Below are positions 7,725 to 16,667 of a stretch of DNA of 40,242 nucleotides, piece by piece (position 1 is the stretch's first letter; every line of letters begins with the position of its first letter). Under the pieces are notes generated by a model that made no database searches, was not told where the DNA came from, and saw only the letters and a list, made by a program, of their open reading frames with translations. The position numbers were made by a program, and so were the translations under genes. Origin of the DNA: Anaerolineae bacterium (lineage in GTDB: Bacteria > Chloroflexota > Anaerolineae > Anaerolineales > Villigracilaceae); assembly GCA_018648605.1 (NCBI GenBank), contig JABGQU010000009.1, forward strand, positions 1 to 40,242. The letters are read 5' to 3'.

Positions 7725-10700
7725 GTGAATATAAAATTAATTTTAATTGAAGGCCCTAACCCCGGTGAAGAATTTGAATTAACGGGGAATGAGTACACAG
7801 TTGGACGTGACCCTGCAAATAGCTGGGCTTTAGATTACAACGCAGTTTCCCGCAATCATGCTAAATTTACCAAGCGGGGGAATTCTTATTTACTAGAAGA
7901 TCTGGGGAGCAGCAACGGCACTTTTGTCAATGGAGAAAAAATTTCCGGCGCGTTTTTATTAAGCGGTGGCGAGGAGCTTGGTTTTGGTCAATCGGTCAAA
8001 GTACGCTTTGAAATTGCCAAACCTGCTCCAGCGGAAGAAGAATATCAATCAATAGAAGATGTACTCGCTACAAAAGTAGGTGGACCCGTAGGCTTGGCGA
8101 AAACTACAGTTGGGGAAGTTTTACCGCCGATGGGAGCCTCGCCAAAACTAGAAGTGACCATTGCCGGTTCTGCACCAAAAACATATACGCTCAAGAAGAA
8201 GAAACTTACTTTTGGGCGCGGTGAAGATAACGATATCGTGATCGCTTCGCCAGTTGTTTCCCGCAACCATGGTTATGTTGAAAAAAATGCTAATGGCAAC
8301 TATCAGATCGTGGTTTTGCCAGAAGCTGGGAACGCTGTTCATTTGGACGGCTTTCCTGTTTCAGCACCAAGCATATTACTCAACAATGCCAACATCCGAA
8401 TTGGGGGACAAACTCCAGGCGTGATGGTTTCGATGGTTTATCTTTCCCCATCGGAAGCCGCCGCAGCAATCGCTGCCGAAATTACTTTTGGCGACAAGAC
8501 TATCATTCAAATTGGGCGAGCGCCTGATAATGATGTAGTTTTAAATGTTCCTCAGGTTTCCCAATTCCATGCCCAGATCGAAAAAGTTGGTCAGCGCTAC
8601 AAAGTCAAAGACTTGGATAGCACGAACGGCACCTTTGTGAACGATAATCTCATCAAAGCCGAAACGTGGTTATCGCCTAATGATACTGTCCGGATCGGAC
8701 CCTATCGCTATGTGATGGGTGTTGAAGCCCTTGCCCAATTTGACGATTCTGTCGATTTGCGTGTTGAAGTACTCGGTCTAAATAAATGGGTGCGCGACGA
8801 TCTCAACATCTTGCAAAATATTTCTCTGGTATTTAAACCCCGTGAATTCATTGTAGTTGTCGGGCAAAGTGGTGGCGGTAAATCTACACTCGTAGACGCA
8901 CTTGCCGGATATCGCCCCGCAACACATGGGCAAGTTATCGTCAACGATACAAATGTCTACGAAAATTTTGAAGCCATCCGCGACATTATTGGCTTTGTTC
9001 CACAAAAAGATATTATTCATATGGAATTGAGCGTCTTTGACGCGCTTGACTATACAGCCCAGCTCCGTATGCCACCGGATACAACCGTGGAAGAGCGACA
9101 TCAGCGAGTGGAAGAAGTTATGCAAACACTCGACATTGCTCATCGACGCGACAACCAAATCCTGGAATTGAGCGGCGGTCAACAAAAACGAGTCTCGATC
9201 GGCGTTGAATTACTTACGAAACCCGGCTTGTTCTTCCTGGACGAACCTTCTTCCGGATTGGATCCTGGAACAGAAACTTCCTTAATGCACTTGATGCGCC
9301 AAATGGCAGATCAGGGTCGCACGATCATTCTAATTACTCACGCTACCAAGAATGTTTTCCTTGCCGATAAAGTTGTTTTCCTGGCGCGTGGTGGTTATTT
9401 AGCCTGGTTTGGTCCGCCAGATGAAGCTTTGACCTTCTTCGACCAATACCGCTCAGAACGTGATCGCCGTGTCAGCGCAATGGAGTTCGACCAGATCTAC
9501 GCTGTCCTGGAAGATTCCAGCAAAGGCACTCCTGAAGAATGGGCTGAACGCTATAGGCAACATCCTGCTTATCAACAAAATGTTGTTGATGCATTGGGAG
9601 ATAAAGCGCCGGTCGCAACACAAGGCGCTACCCCATCAGTCAACACTCCTACGAATGCGGAAGTACCTGCGCTTCCTGAAAAACAAAAGAAAGTTTCTGC
9701 GCTTCGACAATTTATCATTCTCTCTAAACGTAACCTACGGATTTTAGGAAAAGATCGCTTTAGTTTGGGTCTGATGTTAGCAGCCTCGCCTTTAATGGGC
9801 ATGATGTCGGTACTTTTGGCGACAGTTTTGGGGAATAAACCCTTTGAGTTTGTGACGGGTGATATGAATAATGTTGTGATTTCATTATTCCTATTGACAA
9901 TTTACGCCGTTATGATCGGTGGACTTTCTCAAATGCGCGAGATCGTTAAAGAGGGCGATATTTACAAACGTGAGCGTTTGGTAAATTTGAAAATCTTGCC
10001 TTATGTACTCTCCAAAGTTTGGGTGGCAGCTGCTTTGGCGCTCTATCAAACAGCCACATATATGATCATTCACTTCCTGGCATTTGATATGCCCGGAGGC
10101 ATCTTTGAATTTGTTTTGATGTATATATCCTTGACGCTTGCAACCCTGGCCGGGATGATGCTCGGTTTATTCTCATCAGCACTTTCCCCAACAGCAAATG
10201 CTGCGCCTCTGATCGTTATTTTGCTCATGTTGCCCCAGATCGTTATGGGTGGCGTATTGGTGCCTATGCCAGATGTGCTTAGCGGGATCACTTCAACAAA
10301 TTGGGCATTCCAAGGATTTTTGGGCGTAACCGGAGTCGGATCCGATATTGCTTCCGATGTTTGTATGGCTTTGCCCCCCGAACAGATTGCCGCTATGACG
10401 GCTGACGACAAGATTGCGAATGGATGTAATTGTTTAGGCGCAAGCGCCTTACGGGAAGAAACTTGTTATTTCCCCGGAAATGGTCGTTTCTACAACCCTG
10501 CCATTGATGAAGCATTGCCGCCAAGCCCTGGCCCTGAACCCGTTCGCCCTGCTGATCCTGTTATCCCAGAGGCGCCCGCGCAACCCGCTGACCAATCGGA
10601 TACAGTGGCTGTGGCAGAGTATCTGGCTGCGTTGGAAAAATATCAAATCGAAGTTGAAGCAATTCAGAGTAATACGAAAGCAGAATTTGCTACCTATGAA

Positions 10701-10964
10701 GCTCAGATCGACGTTTATCGGGCAGAGGTCGTGGCGTATCAGCAAGCTTCGATCACGCATCAGGCAAATGTTGCTACCGCAATTCAACCCGTTGAAACTA
10801 TTTTGCAAAAATATAACGATAAATTTGGCAGTGCTTTTGTTAATAGAGACAATTCCGGAGAATTCTGGACGTTTCTTTTGAAGACCTGGATGGCCCAGCT
10901 TATTATTAGCGGCGTCCTCTTAGGCGGGATCGTCTTTTTACAAAAACGTAAGGATGTAAATTAG
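7725..10964 (+). CDS. Triple-FHA-domain ABCG-type ABC transporter (fused ATPase and permease)
   Basis: 1079 residues, GTG start behind AGGAG. FHA1 (about 23-95) is canonical: GRDP, SRNH, SSNGT. FHA2 (about 160-235) has GRGEDND and SRNH but lacks the NG turn. FHA3 (about 260-330) has GRAPDND, SQFH and STNGT. The ABC ATPase follows: Walker A GQSGGGKST (380-388), signature LSGGQQKR (482-489), Walker B LFFLDE (502-507), switch His539. An ABC2-type membrane domain starts near 670. An extracytoplasmic insert with four Cys (CMA, CNC, TCY) and a coiled-coil-like Glu/Ala-rich stretch (about 940-1035) precedes a last helix. FHA domains bind phosphothreonine, so transport is probably controlled by the downstream kinase. 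Substrate unknown. The closest known arrangement is mycobacterial Rv1747. Confidence 0.93.
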   Translation: MNIKLILIEGPNPGEEFELTGNEYTVGRDPANSWALDYNAVSRNHAKFTKRGNSYLLEDLGSSNGTFVNGEKISGAFLLSGGEELGFGQSVKVRFEIAKPAPAEEEYQSIEDVLATKVGGPVGLAKTTVGEVLPPMGASPKLEVTIAGSAPKTYTLKKKKLTFGRGEDNDIVIASPVVSRNHGYVEKNANGNYQIVVLPEAGNAVHLDGFPVSAPSILLNNANIRIGGQTPGVMVSMVYLSPSEAAAAIAAEITFGDKTIIQIGRAPDNDVVLNVPQVSQFHAQIEKVGQRYKVKDLDSTNGTFVNDNLIKAETWLSPNDTVRIGPYRYVMGVEALAQFDDSVDLRVEVLGLNKWVRDDLNILQNISLVFKPREFIVVVGQSGGGKSTLVDALAGYRPATHGQVIVNDTNVYENFEAIRDIIGFVPQKDIIHMELSVFDALDYTAQLRMPPDTTVEERHQRVEEVMQTLDIAHRRDNQILELSGGQQKRVSIGVELLTKPGLFFLDEPSSGLDPGTETSLMHLMRQMADQGRTIILITHATKNVFLADKVVFLARGGYLAWFGPPDEALTFFDQYRSERDRRVSAMEFDQIYAVLEDSSKGTPEEWAERYRQHPAYQQNVVDALGDKAPVATQGATPSVNTPTNAEVPALPEKQKKVSALRQFIILSKRNLRILGKDRFSLGLMLAASPLMGMMSVLLATVLGNKPFEFVTGDMNNVVISLFLLTIYAVMIGGLSQMREIVKEGDIYKRERLVNLKILPYVLSKVWVAAALALYQTATYMIIHFLAFDMPGGIFEFVLMYISLTLATLAGMMLGLFSSALSPTANAAPLIVILLMLPQIVMGGVLVPMPDVLSGITSTNWAFQGFLGVTGVGSDIASDVCMALPPEQIAAMTADDKIANGCNCLGASALREETCYFPGNGRFYNPAIDEALPPSPGPEPVRPADPVIPEAPAQPADQSDTVAVAEYLAALEKYQIEVEAIQSNTKAEFATYEAQIDVYRAEVVAYQQASITHQANVATAIQPVETILQKYNDKFGSAFVNRDNSGEFWTFLLKTWMAQLIISGVLLGGIVFLQKRKDVN

Positions 10965-11972
10965 ATGAGAATGACAATACGACATCTAGTAATTCTGGTT
11001 TTGCTGCTGGGCGTGATCTCTGCCTGCGGGAGTGGACCTACCCCTCCCGAAATGACGGCTCAAGCACTCGGGCAATCCATTTCTCTAACGGCAACTGCCG
11101 GGGCTAATAGTGGTTTCGATGCGCAAGCGGAGTTAGCAACCGCAGTTGCGCAAGCAACGGCTAACGCGGATTCCATTGCAGCGACCCAGTCTGCCCAAGC
11201 AGGCGTTAATGCCGAAGCTATGGCAGCAACTGCAACAGCCGAGGCACCTATCCGGTCTGAGCTGCCGACATACGGGATCGATCCTGCCAACGGTCATGTG
11301 GCCTGGATACACCCCCCCGCCGCACTTTCGGTGACGGGTTATCTAAAATACGATTATGTTAATCAGTTCATTGGCACTGTGGCAGAGAATTTCGTCGTCT
11401 CTGCGGATATTACCTGGGATACACAGTACGGCACATCCGGATGTGGCCTTGTTTTGCGGTCGAACGGAAACGAGGATGCCCTAAGCCAATATTTGGTGAT
11501 TGCAACCCGAGGGGCAAATGGACATATTGTTTTTAGTTCTATGGAAAATGGAAAATTACGTAACGGCATTGACAGTTACGCCAATTATCTTGACCCGAAA
11601 TTTAGAACTGAAAACGGCGCAACCAATCGCTTGACCGTTGTTGGGCGCGGGAACACCCTGACTATCTTTACAAATGGTGTTCAGATCGACCAAGTGGTGG
11701 CAGGAGAACAACCTGTGCTTGTGCTGCCATCTGCCCCAACCCCGCCCCCTGTAGATGCATCGACAGATCAACTGGCAGAATTTGACGGCGCAATGGCTGC
11801 GCATGGTGATCTTGTTACCAGGATCACGAATAATTACAACCCTGGTCTTGCCATCATACAAGCCGAAACTCCGTATTTTGAGCGCGGTTTTGTGGCGCTG
11901 GTCGCTTTGAGCGAATCCGGGACGACTAATTGTGAATTCAACAATGCCTGGTTATGGGTGATTGATAAATAG
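10965..11972 (+). CDS. Lipoprotein with a lectin/DUF1080-like beta-sandwich
   Basis: 335 residues; the ATG directly follows the transporter stop codon, so it is translationally coupled. The signal peptide has lipobox ISAC (Cys21). An Ala/Thr/Gln-rich linker (about 30-95) is followed by a beta-rich domain: VTGYLKYDYVNQFIGTVAENF, VSADITWDTQYGTSGCGLVL and NRLTVVGRGNTLTIFTNG, resembling the concanavalin-like fold of DUF1080 proteins. A role in binding sugar or cell-wall material outside the cell is inference. Its place in the FHA-kinase operon suggests a partner or sensor for the transporter. Confidence 0.7.
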   Translation: MRMTIRHLVILVLLLGVISACGSGPTPPEMTAQALGQSISLTATAGANSGFDAQAELATAVAQATANADSIAATQSAQAGVNAEAMAATATAEAPIRSELPTYGIDPANGHVAWIHPPAALSVTGYLKYDYVNQFIGTVAENFVVSADITWDTQYGTSGCGLVLRSNGNEDALSQYLVIATRGANGHIVFSSMENGKLRNGIDSYANYLDPKFRTENGATNRLTVVGRGNTLTIFTNGVQIDQVVAGEQPVLVLPSAPTPPPVDASTDQLAEFDGAMAAHGDLVTRITNNYNPGLAIIQAETPYFERGFVALVALSESGTTNCEFNNAWLWVIDK

Positions 11973-12033
11973 ATTTTTTTGAAAAACCGAATGAACTAGA
12001 ACGCGAATTCTGAAGATTTTATAGTAATTCCAT

Positions 12034-12057
12034 AAACGCATGAGCGATCATGCGTTT
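12034..12057. promoter_or_regulatory. Perfect palindrome ahead of the kinase gene
   Basis: AAACGCATGA and TCATGCGTTT form a perfect 10-bp stem with loop GCGA, 21 nt upstream of the candidate kinase promoter. No T-run follows directly. It could be a terminator of the preceding pair of genes or an operator. Confidence 0.45.
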
Positions 12058-12077
12058 CACGGATTTCGCGCCTGTTT

Positions 12078-12107
12078 TTGAATTAGATAATATCTCAGAA
12101 ATATTAT
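12078..12107 (+). promoter_or_regulatory. Candidate promoter of the kinase gene
   Basis: TTGAAT, 18-nt spacer, TATTAT. An unusually strong Shine-Dalgarno sequence (GGAGGAGG, 12120-12127) sits 6 nt before the ATG at 12134. The kinase and SH3b lipoprotein genes can thus be made apart from the transporter. Confidence 0.5.
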
Positions 12108-12133
12108 TATGAACTTTTTGGAGGAGGTACCTT

Positions 12134-13804
12134 ATGTCTGAACCCTCGTGGGTTGGTCGTAAACTAAACGACCGTTATGAAATTGAAGATTTACTTGGTG
12201 CGGGAGGCATGTCTTCTGTTTTTAGGGCAAATGACCCTAATTTACGTCGGGCAGTTGCGATAAAACTGATCCACCCACATCTATCATCAGATCCACAGTT
12301 TGTCAGTCGATTTGAAGAAGAAGCCGTTTCTGTTGCTCAATTGCGCCATCCGAATATCATTCAAGTACACGATTTCTCGCACGATGGTGATACCTACTAT
12401 ATGGTACTGGAATTCGTGCCCGGGGAAACTCTGGAAGAGCGCATGAAACGTGTGAGTACAAGCGGTCGCCAATTCTCGACGAAAGAAGCCGTTGAGATCA
12501 TTGCCAGCATTTGTGATGCTTTAGAATATGCCCATAAGCGCGGTATGTTCCACCGGGATATTAAACCGGCGAATATTATGCTTAATCTTCAGGGGCAGTC
12601 CATATTGATGGATTTCGGGATCGCCAAGATCGTTGGCGGCAAACAACACACAGCCACTGGGGCAGTTGTAGGCACAGCGCTATACATGGCGCCCGAGATC
12701 ATCAGGGGAGAAATGGCAGATCACCGCGTTGATATTTATTCTCTGGGGATCACATTATTTGAGATATTGACTGGCAAGCGGCCTTTTGAAGCTGACTCTG
12801 CCATGACAACTTTAATGATGCATGTTAATGATCCCGTTCCGGATGCAAGTGAAATCAATCCTGATGTGCCTTCTTCTTTAGTTGATATAGTAGTCAAATC
12901 TATGGCAAAAGACAAGGCTCAGCGCTACCAAAGTGCTGCCGAGTTTGCTACAGCTTTGCGTACCGCAGACCTAAGCGCTAAACCAAAAGCCAGTGTGACT
13001 CCCGCTGCCGGTTTGGCCGGGACAATGGTTGAAGACGCTCCACTCGTTGAATCTGCAGGGATAGCTGGCACCACGATCGAAGAGGCTCCTCCCGTAGAAT
13101 CACTAAATATAGCCGGAACAATGATCGAAGACGCCCCGCCCGCAGAGGCTCTCAACATAGCCGGGACCATGGTCGAGGATGTCCCCGCAAGCGTATCGCA
13201 ACCTCAGGCTGTTAAACCCAGCTCTCCACCGCCGCCTGTAAAACCTCCTACCGCTAAAACTAAAGATTCAAAGGGTGGCTCGCCATTCAAGTGGATCGGC
13301 ATTGGCGGTATCGGGATCCTTCTCATCGCCGTTTTGGCTTTCTTTGGCCTTAGAGGGACTAAACCTCCTGAACCGACAGCAACGCCCACAATAGAGATTG
13401 TAGCTACTCTTGAGCCTACGGCAACACTCGAGCCAGCGGCAACAATGCTGCCAACCGCAACCTTGGAACCAACGGTTATCCCCACAGCAACATTACCGCC
13501 AGGGCCACAAGTGCGTATGACGTCTATTATTCTGGATGGAAGCACCTATGTAGTGGAATACGAAACCTTCGAATATACAGAAGCCTTGCCAGGAATGCAC
13601 GTTCACTTTTACTTCAATAATTTCACCCAAAGCCAAGTCGGTGCTGGCGGCGGAGGAAACTGGAAGGTGTATGGTGGACCACGCCCCTTCAGCCTATACA
13701 CAACTTCAAATCGTCCGGCTGATGCTACCCAAATGTGTGCAATTGTCGCAAACTCGAATCACACCATTATTTTGGATACTGGAAATTGCCTTGATCTGCC
13801 CTAG
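12134..13804 (+). CDS. Transmembrane Ser/Thr protein kinase with threonine repeats
   Basis: 556 residues. Hanks-type kinase domain (about 15-275): glycine loop GAGGMSSV, Lys44 (VAIK), catalytic loop HRDIKPAN with Asp142, DFG Asp160, GTALYMAPE. Next come four 16-residue tandem repeats (294-357) with the threonine of IAGTMIEDAP-like units at 297, 313, 329 and 345. A Pro/Lys-rich stretch leads to one membrane helix (about 386-406), a Thr/Pro/Glu-rich linker and a C-terminal beta-type domain (about 450-556) with two Cys outside the cell. All catalytic residues are present. The T-x-x-E units in the juxtamembrane region look like autophosphorylation sites that FHA domains could bind. The neighbouring transporter has three such domains. 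Confidence 0.93.
   Translation: MSEPSWVGRKLNDRYEIEDLLGAGGMSSVFRANDPNLRRAVAIKLIHPHLSSDPQFVSRFEEEAVSVAQLRHPNIIQVHDFSHDGDTYYMVLEFVPGETLEERMKRVSTSGRQFSTKEAVEIIASICDALEYAHKRGMFHRDIKPANIMLNLQGQSILMDFGIAKIVGGKQHTATGAVVGTALYMAPEIIRGEMADHRVDIYSLGITLFEILTGKRPFEADSAMTTLMMHVNDPVPDASEINPDVPSSLVDIVVKSMAKDKAQRYQSAAEFATALRTADLSAKPKASVTPAAGLAGTMVEDAPLVESAGIAGTTIEEAPPVESLNIAGTMIEDAPPAEALNIAGTMVEDVPASVSQPQAVKPSSPPPPVKPPTAKTKDSKGGSPFKWIGIGGIGILLIAVLAFFGLRGTKPPEPTATPTIEIVATLEPTATLEPAATMLPTATLEPTVIPTATLPPGPQVRMTSIILDGSTYVVEYETFEYTEALPGMHVHFYFNNFTQSQVGAGGGGNWKVYGGPRPFSLYTTSNRPADATQMCAIVANSNHTIILDTGNCLDLP
13013..13204 (+). repeat. Four 48-nt in-frame tandem repeats in the kinase gene
   Basis: Codons 294-357 encode four units of exactly 16 residues, each starting (L/I)AGT(M/T)(V/I)E(D/E). 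DNA identity between units is only partial while the protein motif is kept. That suggests old duplication held by selection on the TMxED core. Confidence 0.8.
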
Positions 13805-13815
13805 GAGAAGAAACG

Positions 13816-14733
13816 ATGATTGCAAAGAAAAAAATTCTATTGAGCATCATGGCAGTGATTTTTGCCACCTTGGCTTGCGGGTTACCAACCCCTGCGACTG
13901 TAGGTAATGAACCAAACTTTGAAGCCACCCTATTAGCTGTCACCATCTCTGCTCTTGAACAAACCCAGAACGCCCCGACGGCTGCAGCGCCGACGAACGA
14001 TCAGGTAGCCCCTCAGGTACCAACCAACACTTTGGTTCCTAATGTACCAACTGCAACAACGGCTCCCAGTAAGCCGATGTTAAGTGTTAGTGTGAACACA
14101 AATTGCCGCTCTGGTCCTGGTCTCAAATATCCGATCACGGGCTCAATCCTGATCCACGGCTCATTTGAAGTAGTTGCTCAAGCGCCTGATTCTACACCTT
14201 ATGTGATCATTAGAAACCCTGATGGTGGCGCAGATTGCTGGGCTTGGCTTGAACATGCCACGGTTACAGGGACTGTGAGCAGTCTCCCAATTCTTGCCAT
14301 CCCGCCAGTTCCGCTTGGCTCGATCAGTGGGCTTGTCTGGTTGGAGGATTGTGATGATGTGAACCCGGCAAATACAGGCTGTGTCAATGATCCTAATTCT
14401 GGCCTACCAGAAGGTGACGGAGCTTTCAATAACGAAGTTCTTCTCGCAGGCATCACGGTTGAGCTCTTCTCCGGGCAATGTTCTTCAAACAGCTCTCTTC
14501 TAAAAGTGATGACGGATTCGAATGGTTATAAATTTAACAACCTCGAAGCAGGTACATATTGCGTTGTTGTAGATACCTTTAAGCATGGTAACGATTCAAT
14601 TTTGATACAGAACTTTGGTGGTATCTTCACTTTTCCTGATCGCAGTAATACAGTCCAGTCATTCGAAGTTGATCTCCTGCCTGGCAAACACGTCAGCGGC
14701 TTCAATTTTGGTTGGGATGATTTCGAACAATAG
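13816..14733 (+). CDS. SH3b and SdrD-B-type envelope lipoprotein
   Basis: 305 residues. Signal peptide with lipobox TLAC (Cys21), a Thr/Pro/Ala linker, a bacterial SH3 domain (about 90-152: VNTNCRSGPGLKYPITGSI, then DCWAWLEHATVTG), then an SdrD-B/CNA-B-like prealbumin fold (about 168-300: GSISGLVWLEDCDD, LLAGITVELFSGQC, MTDSNGYKFNNLEAGTYCVVV). SH3b domains often bind cell-wall material. AGGAG precedes the ATG, 11 nt after the kinase stop, so it shares the kinase transcript. It may supply an outside sensory or wall-binding partner; this is inferred from position. Confidence 0.8.
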   Translation: MIAKKKILLSIMAVIFATLACGLPTPATVGNEPNFEATLLAVTISALEQTQNAPTAAAPTNDQVAPQVPTNTLVPNVPTATTAPSKPMLSVSVNTNCRSGPGLKYPITGSILIHGSFEVVAQAPDSTPYVIIRNPDGGADCWAWLEHATVTGTVSSLPILAIPPVPLGSISGLVWLEDCDDVNPANTGCVNDPNSGLPEGDGAFNNEVLLAGITVELFSGQCSSNSSLLKVMTDSNGYKFNNLEAGTYCVVVDTFKHGNDSILIQNFGGIFTFPDRSNTVQSFEVDLLPGKHVSGFNFGWDDFEQ

Positions 14734-14760
14734 ACAGAGATAAGTTAAGAAAGACTATGT

Positions 14761-14799
14761 AAAACACAGCAGCTTATAAATAGCTACTGTGTGTTTTTT
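14761..14799 (+). terminator. Terminator of the FHA-kinase cluster
   Basis: AAACACAG-C-AGCT pairs with AGCT-A-CTGTGT around TATAAAT, followed by GTTTTTT. It closes the envelope signalling cluster. Confidence 0.8.
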
Positions 14800-14944
14800 A
14801 ATCCGTCGAGCACAGCAAATTTATCTACAAATATGTTTATCTTGTAAATACAAAGGGGTGTGCGATTAGTGCTTTATAATATTCGAAACACGCTATTATA
14901 CAAGTTCATATTCATCACAACGCTCTATCGGAGAATTCCCTTTT

Positions 14945-15366
14945 ATGGAAAAAATACTAAAAAACATTTTTGGTTATTCCTTGAGCGGGATATTCTTTCT
15001 CATCGCAGCAGCTCTTCCTGTTGGCGGGCTTTACACATTAGGCAGATCCATTTGGCACACAACCAAATACGAAAGAAGTAGCGGCATCAATCTAACTTGC
15101 GCAAGCAAGGTTTCCAAAGCAAGGAAGACCACAAAATACGCACCTATTGTCGAAAAGAAGACGGACAAAGAATCACATCAAAGCTTTATGGCAGCCATAA
15201 AAGTTGCTTTGATAAAAAAGGCAAAGAAGTGGATATTCTTATCAACCCTGAGAACAGAAATGAAGCTGTCATAAATACATTTGACGACATGTGGCTCATA
15301 CCCATACTTTTGCTTAGCGTCCCCGGCATATTCCTGTTTTTTTATATTGCCAAGCGCTTCGACTAA
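14945..15366 (+). pseudogene. Frameshifted DUF3592-like two-helix membrane protein
   Basis: Two overlapping frames together give one DUF3592-like protein. The first (from ATG 14945) holds membrane helix 1 (SLSGIFFLIAAALPVGGLY) and KTTKYAPIVE. The other frame continues EDGQRITSKLYG, then GKEVDILINPENRNEA (the family GxxVxVxxxPxNPxxA motif) and helix 2 (MWLIPILLLSVPGIFLFFYI). The switch falls at the run AAAA, 15153-15156; one more A would restore a single frame of about 140 codons. Possible causes are a real single-base loss, a sequencing error in the A run, or -1 frameshifting on AAAAG. The first frame alone would give a 109-residue product. Confidence 0.6.
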
Positions 15367-15439
15367 GTATCTGCTTTAATCAAGGACGGAATACTTATTA
15401 TTTAGTACTACCAATAATTTCAGGATAATAACTATCAAA

Positions 15440-16558
15440 ATGAACAAGAACTCAAATTCATCTTCACCCATACCGAAACGCATCAAAGCCCCCGACGCCC
15501 TGCGTGGTCTCATCATGGTTTTTATGGCGCTCGATCACGCCAACCACTTCGTCGCGCAAAAGCATTCATCCGGCGAGTATTGGGGTGGACCTTTTCCTGA
15601 ATATCACGACGCACTCACTTTCCTCGTTCGCTGGATCACACATCTCTCCGCGCCGGGCTTTTTCTTCCTCATGGGCATTGGCATGTGGCTCTTCGCCCAG
15701 TCACGCCGAGAGAAGGACTGGAAGAATTCGCAGATCATCAGACACTTTGCTGTGCGTGGCTTAGTCCTGATCGCGCTACAATTTTTCATCGTCAACCCCG
15801 CCTGGGGACTTTCTCCCAGCGGCTGGGTATTGGAAACTTATGTCGGTGTCCTTTTTGCGCTCGGCGGAACAATGATCTTACTCAGTTTTCTTCCGCTTCG
15901 AAATCCACGCTATTTATTACCTCTCACAATTCTCTTTCTCTTCACAAACGGTTTTATCCCGCCAGACCCCTGGGGTGAACGGATTAGCGTCATTCAGCGT
16001 CTGCTTACCACCCCGGGTGGCGATCTCGCCCTTTGGGTCAATTACCCAATATTGCCATGGATGCCGCTCGTCACGCTCGGGATGCTCTTCGGGCATTGGC
16101 TCCAAACAAATAGAGACAAAGCCCATCAGCGCGCACTCTGGATCGGGACATCTTTCATCCTGATCTTCTTCATCACGCGCTCCCTCGGCAATTTCTGGAA
16201 TATCCGCCCAACACAAGGGAGCAACTGGATCGCCTTCCTCAATGTCGTCAAATACCCACCCAGCTTGACTTTCATCTTTTTGACGATGGGAATCAACTTG
16301 CTGCTCCTGTGGACATTCTCGAAACTAGATAAAGCATTAGTCCCTCTGACCGTTTTCGGGAAAACGCCCCTGTTCTTCTACATCTCCCACCTCTATCTTT
16401 ATGCCGGTTTGGGAATTTGGCTCACCCCCGCCGGAACGAGCATTCCCACGATGTTCCTCTATTGGCTACTGGGATTAGTAATTCTTTACCCCCTCTGCCT
16501 GGGATATGCCCGCCTGAAGAAAACAGATGCACTAAAGGCCATTTTGCAGTTTTTCTAA
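15440..16558 (+). CDS. DUF1624/HGSNAT-catalytic-like multi-pass membrane protein
   Basis: 372 residues with about nine to ten membrane helices. The N-terminal signature APDALRGLIMVFMALDHANHF, with His in the first helix, is typical of DUF1624/heparan-alpha-glucosaminide N-acetyltransferase-like and YeiB-like proteins. A later motif, PLTVFGKTPLFFYISHLYLY, carries a second His. These families are thought to move acyl groups across the membrane onto sugars; the true substrate is unknown. A separate gene with no close operon partner. A GATAAT 10 nt before the ATG might be a -10 element. Confidence 0.8.
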   Translation: MNKNSNSSSPIPKRIKAPDALRGLIMVFMALDHANHFVAQKHSSGEYWGGPFPEYHDALTFLVRWITHLSAPGFFFLMGIGMWLFAQSRREKDWKNSQIIRHFAVRGLVLIALQFFIVNPAWGLSPSGWVLETYVGVLFALGGTMILLSFLPLRNPRYLLPLTILFLFTNGFIPPDPWGERISVIQRLLTTPGGDLALWVNYPILPWMPLVTLGMLFGHWLQTNRDKAHQRALWIGTSFILIFFITRSLGNFWNIRPTQGSNWIAFLNVVKYPPSLTFIFLTMGINLLLLWTFSKLDKALVPLTVFGKTPLFFYISHLYLYAGLGIWLTPAGTSIPTMFLYWLLGLVILYPLCLGYARLKKTDALKAILQFF

Positions 16559-16606
16559 ATCGGAAAAAAGGGTCGTATAATCTTGCATCTATTACATCTA
16601 AGGAAC

Positions 16607-16629
16607 TTATACAGCACAGCGCTGTATAA
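16607..16629. other. Perfect palindrome ahead of the 16668 gene
   Basis: TTATACAGC and GCTGTATAA form a perfect 9-bp stem with loop ACAGC. Without a T-run it looks more like an operator or spacer palindrome than a terminator. Confidence 0.4.
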
Positions 16630-16667
16630 ACATAATTGGGCACAATACCGTATCGAGTAAAAATAAT

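Noticed and set aside
13013-13204. The 48-nt periodicity as a CRISPR or non-coding satellite
   Set aside because: It is in frame within the kinase gene, with the protein motif kept better than the DNA, and has no spacers.
14860-14945. TATAAT at 14875 as a promoter of the DUF3592-like gene
   Set aside because: No -35 hexamer at a usable distance and no extended -10; too weak to list.
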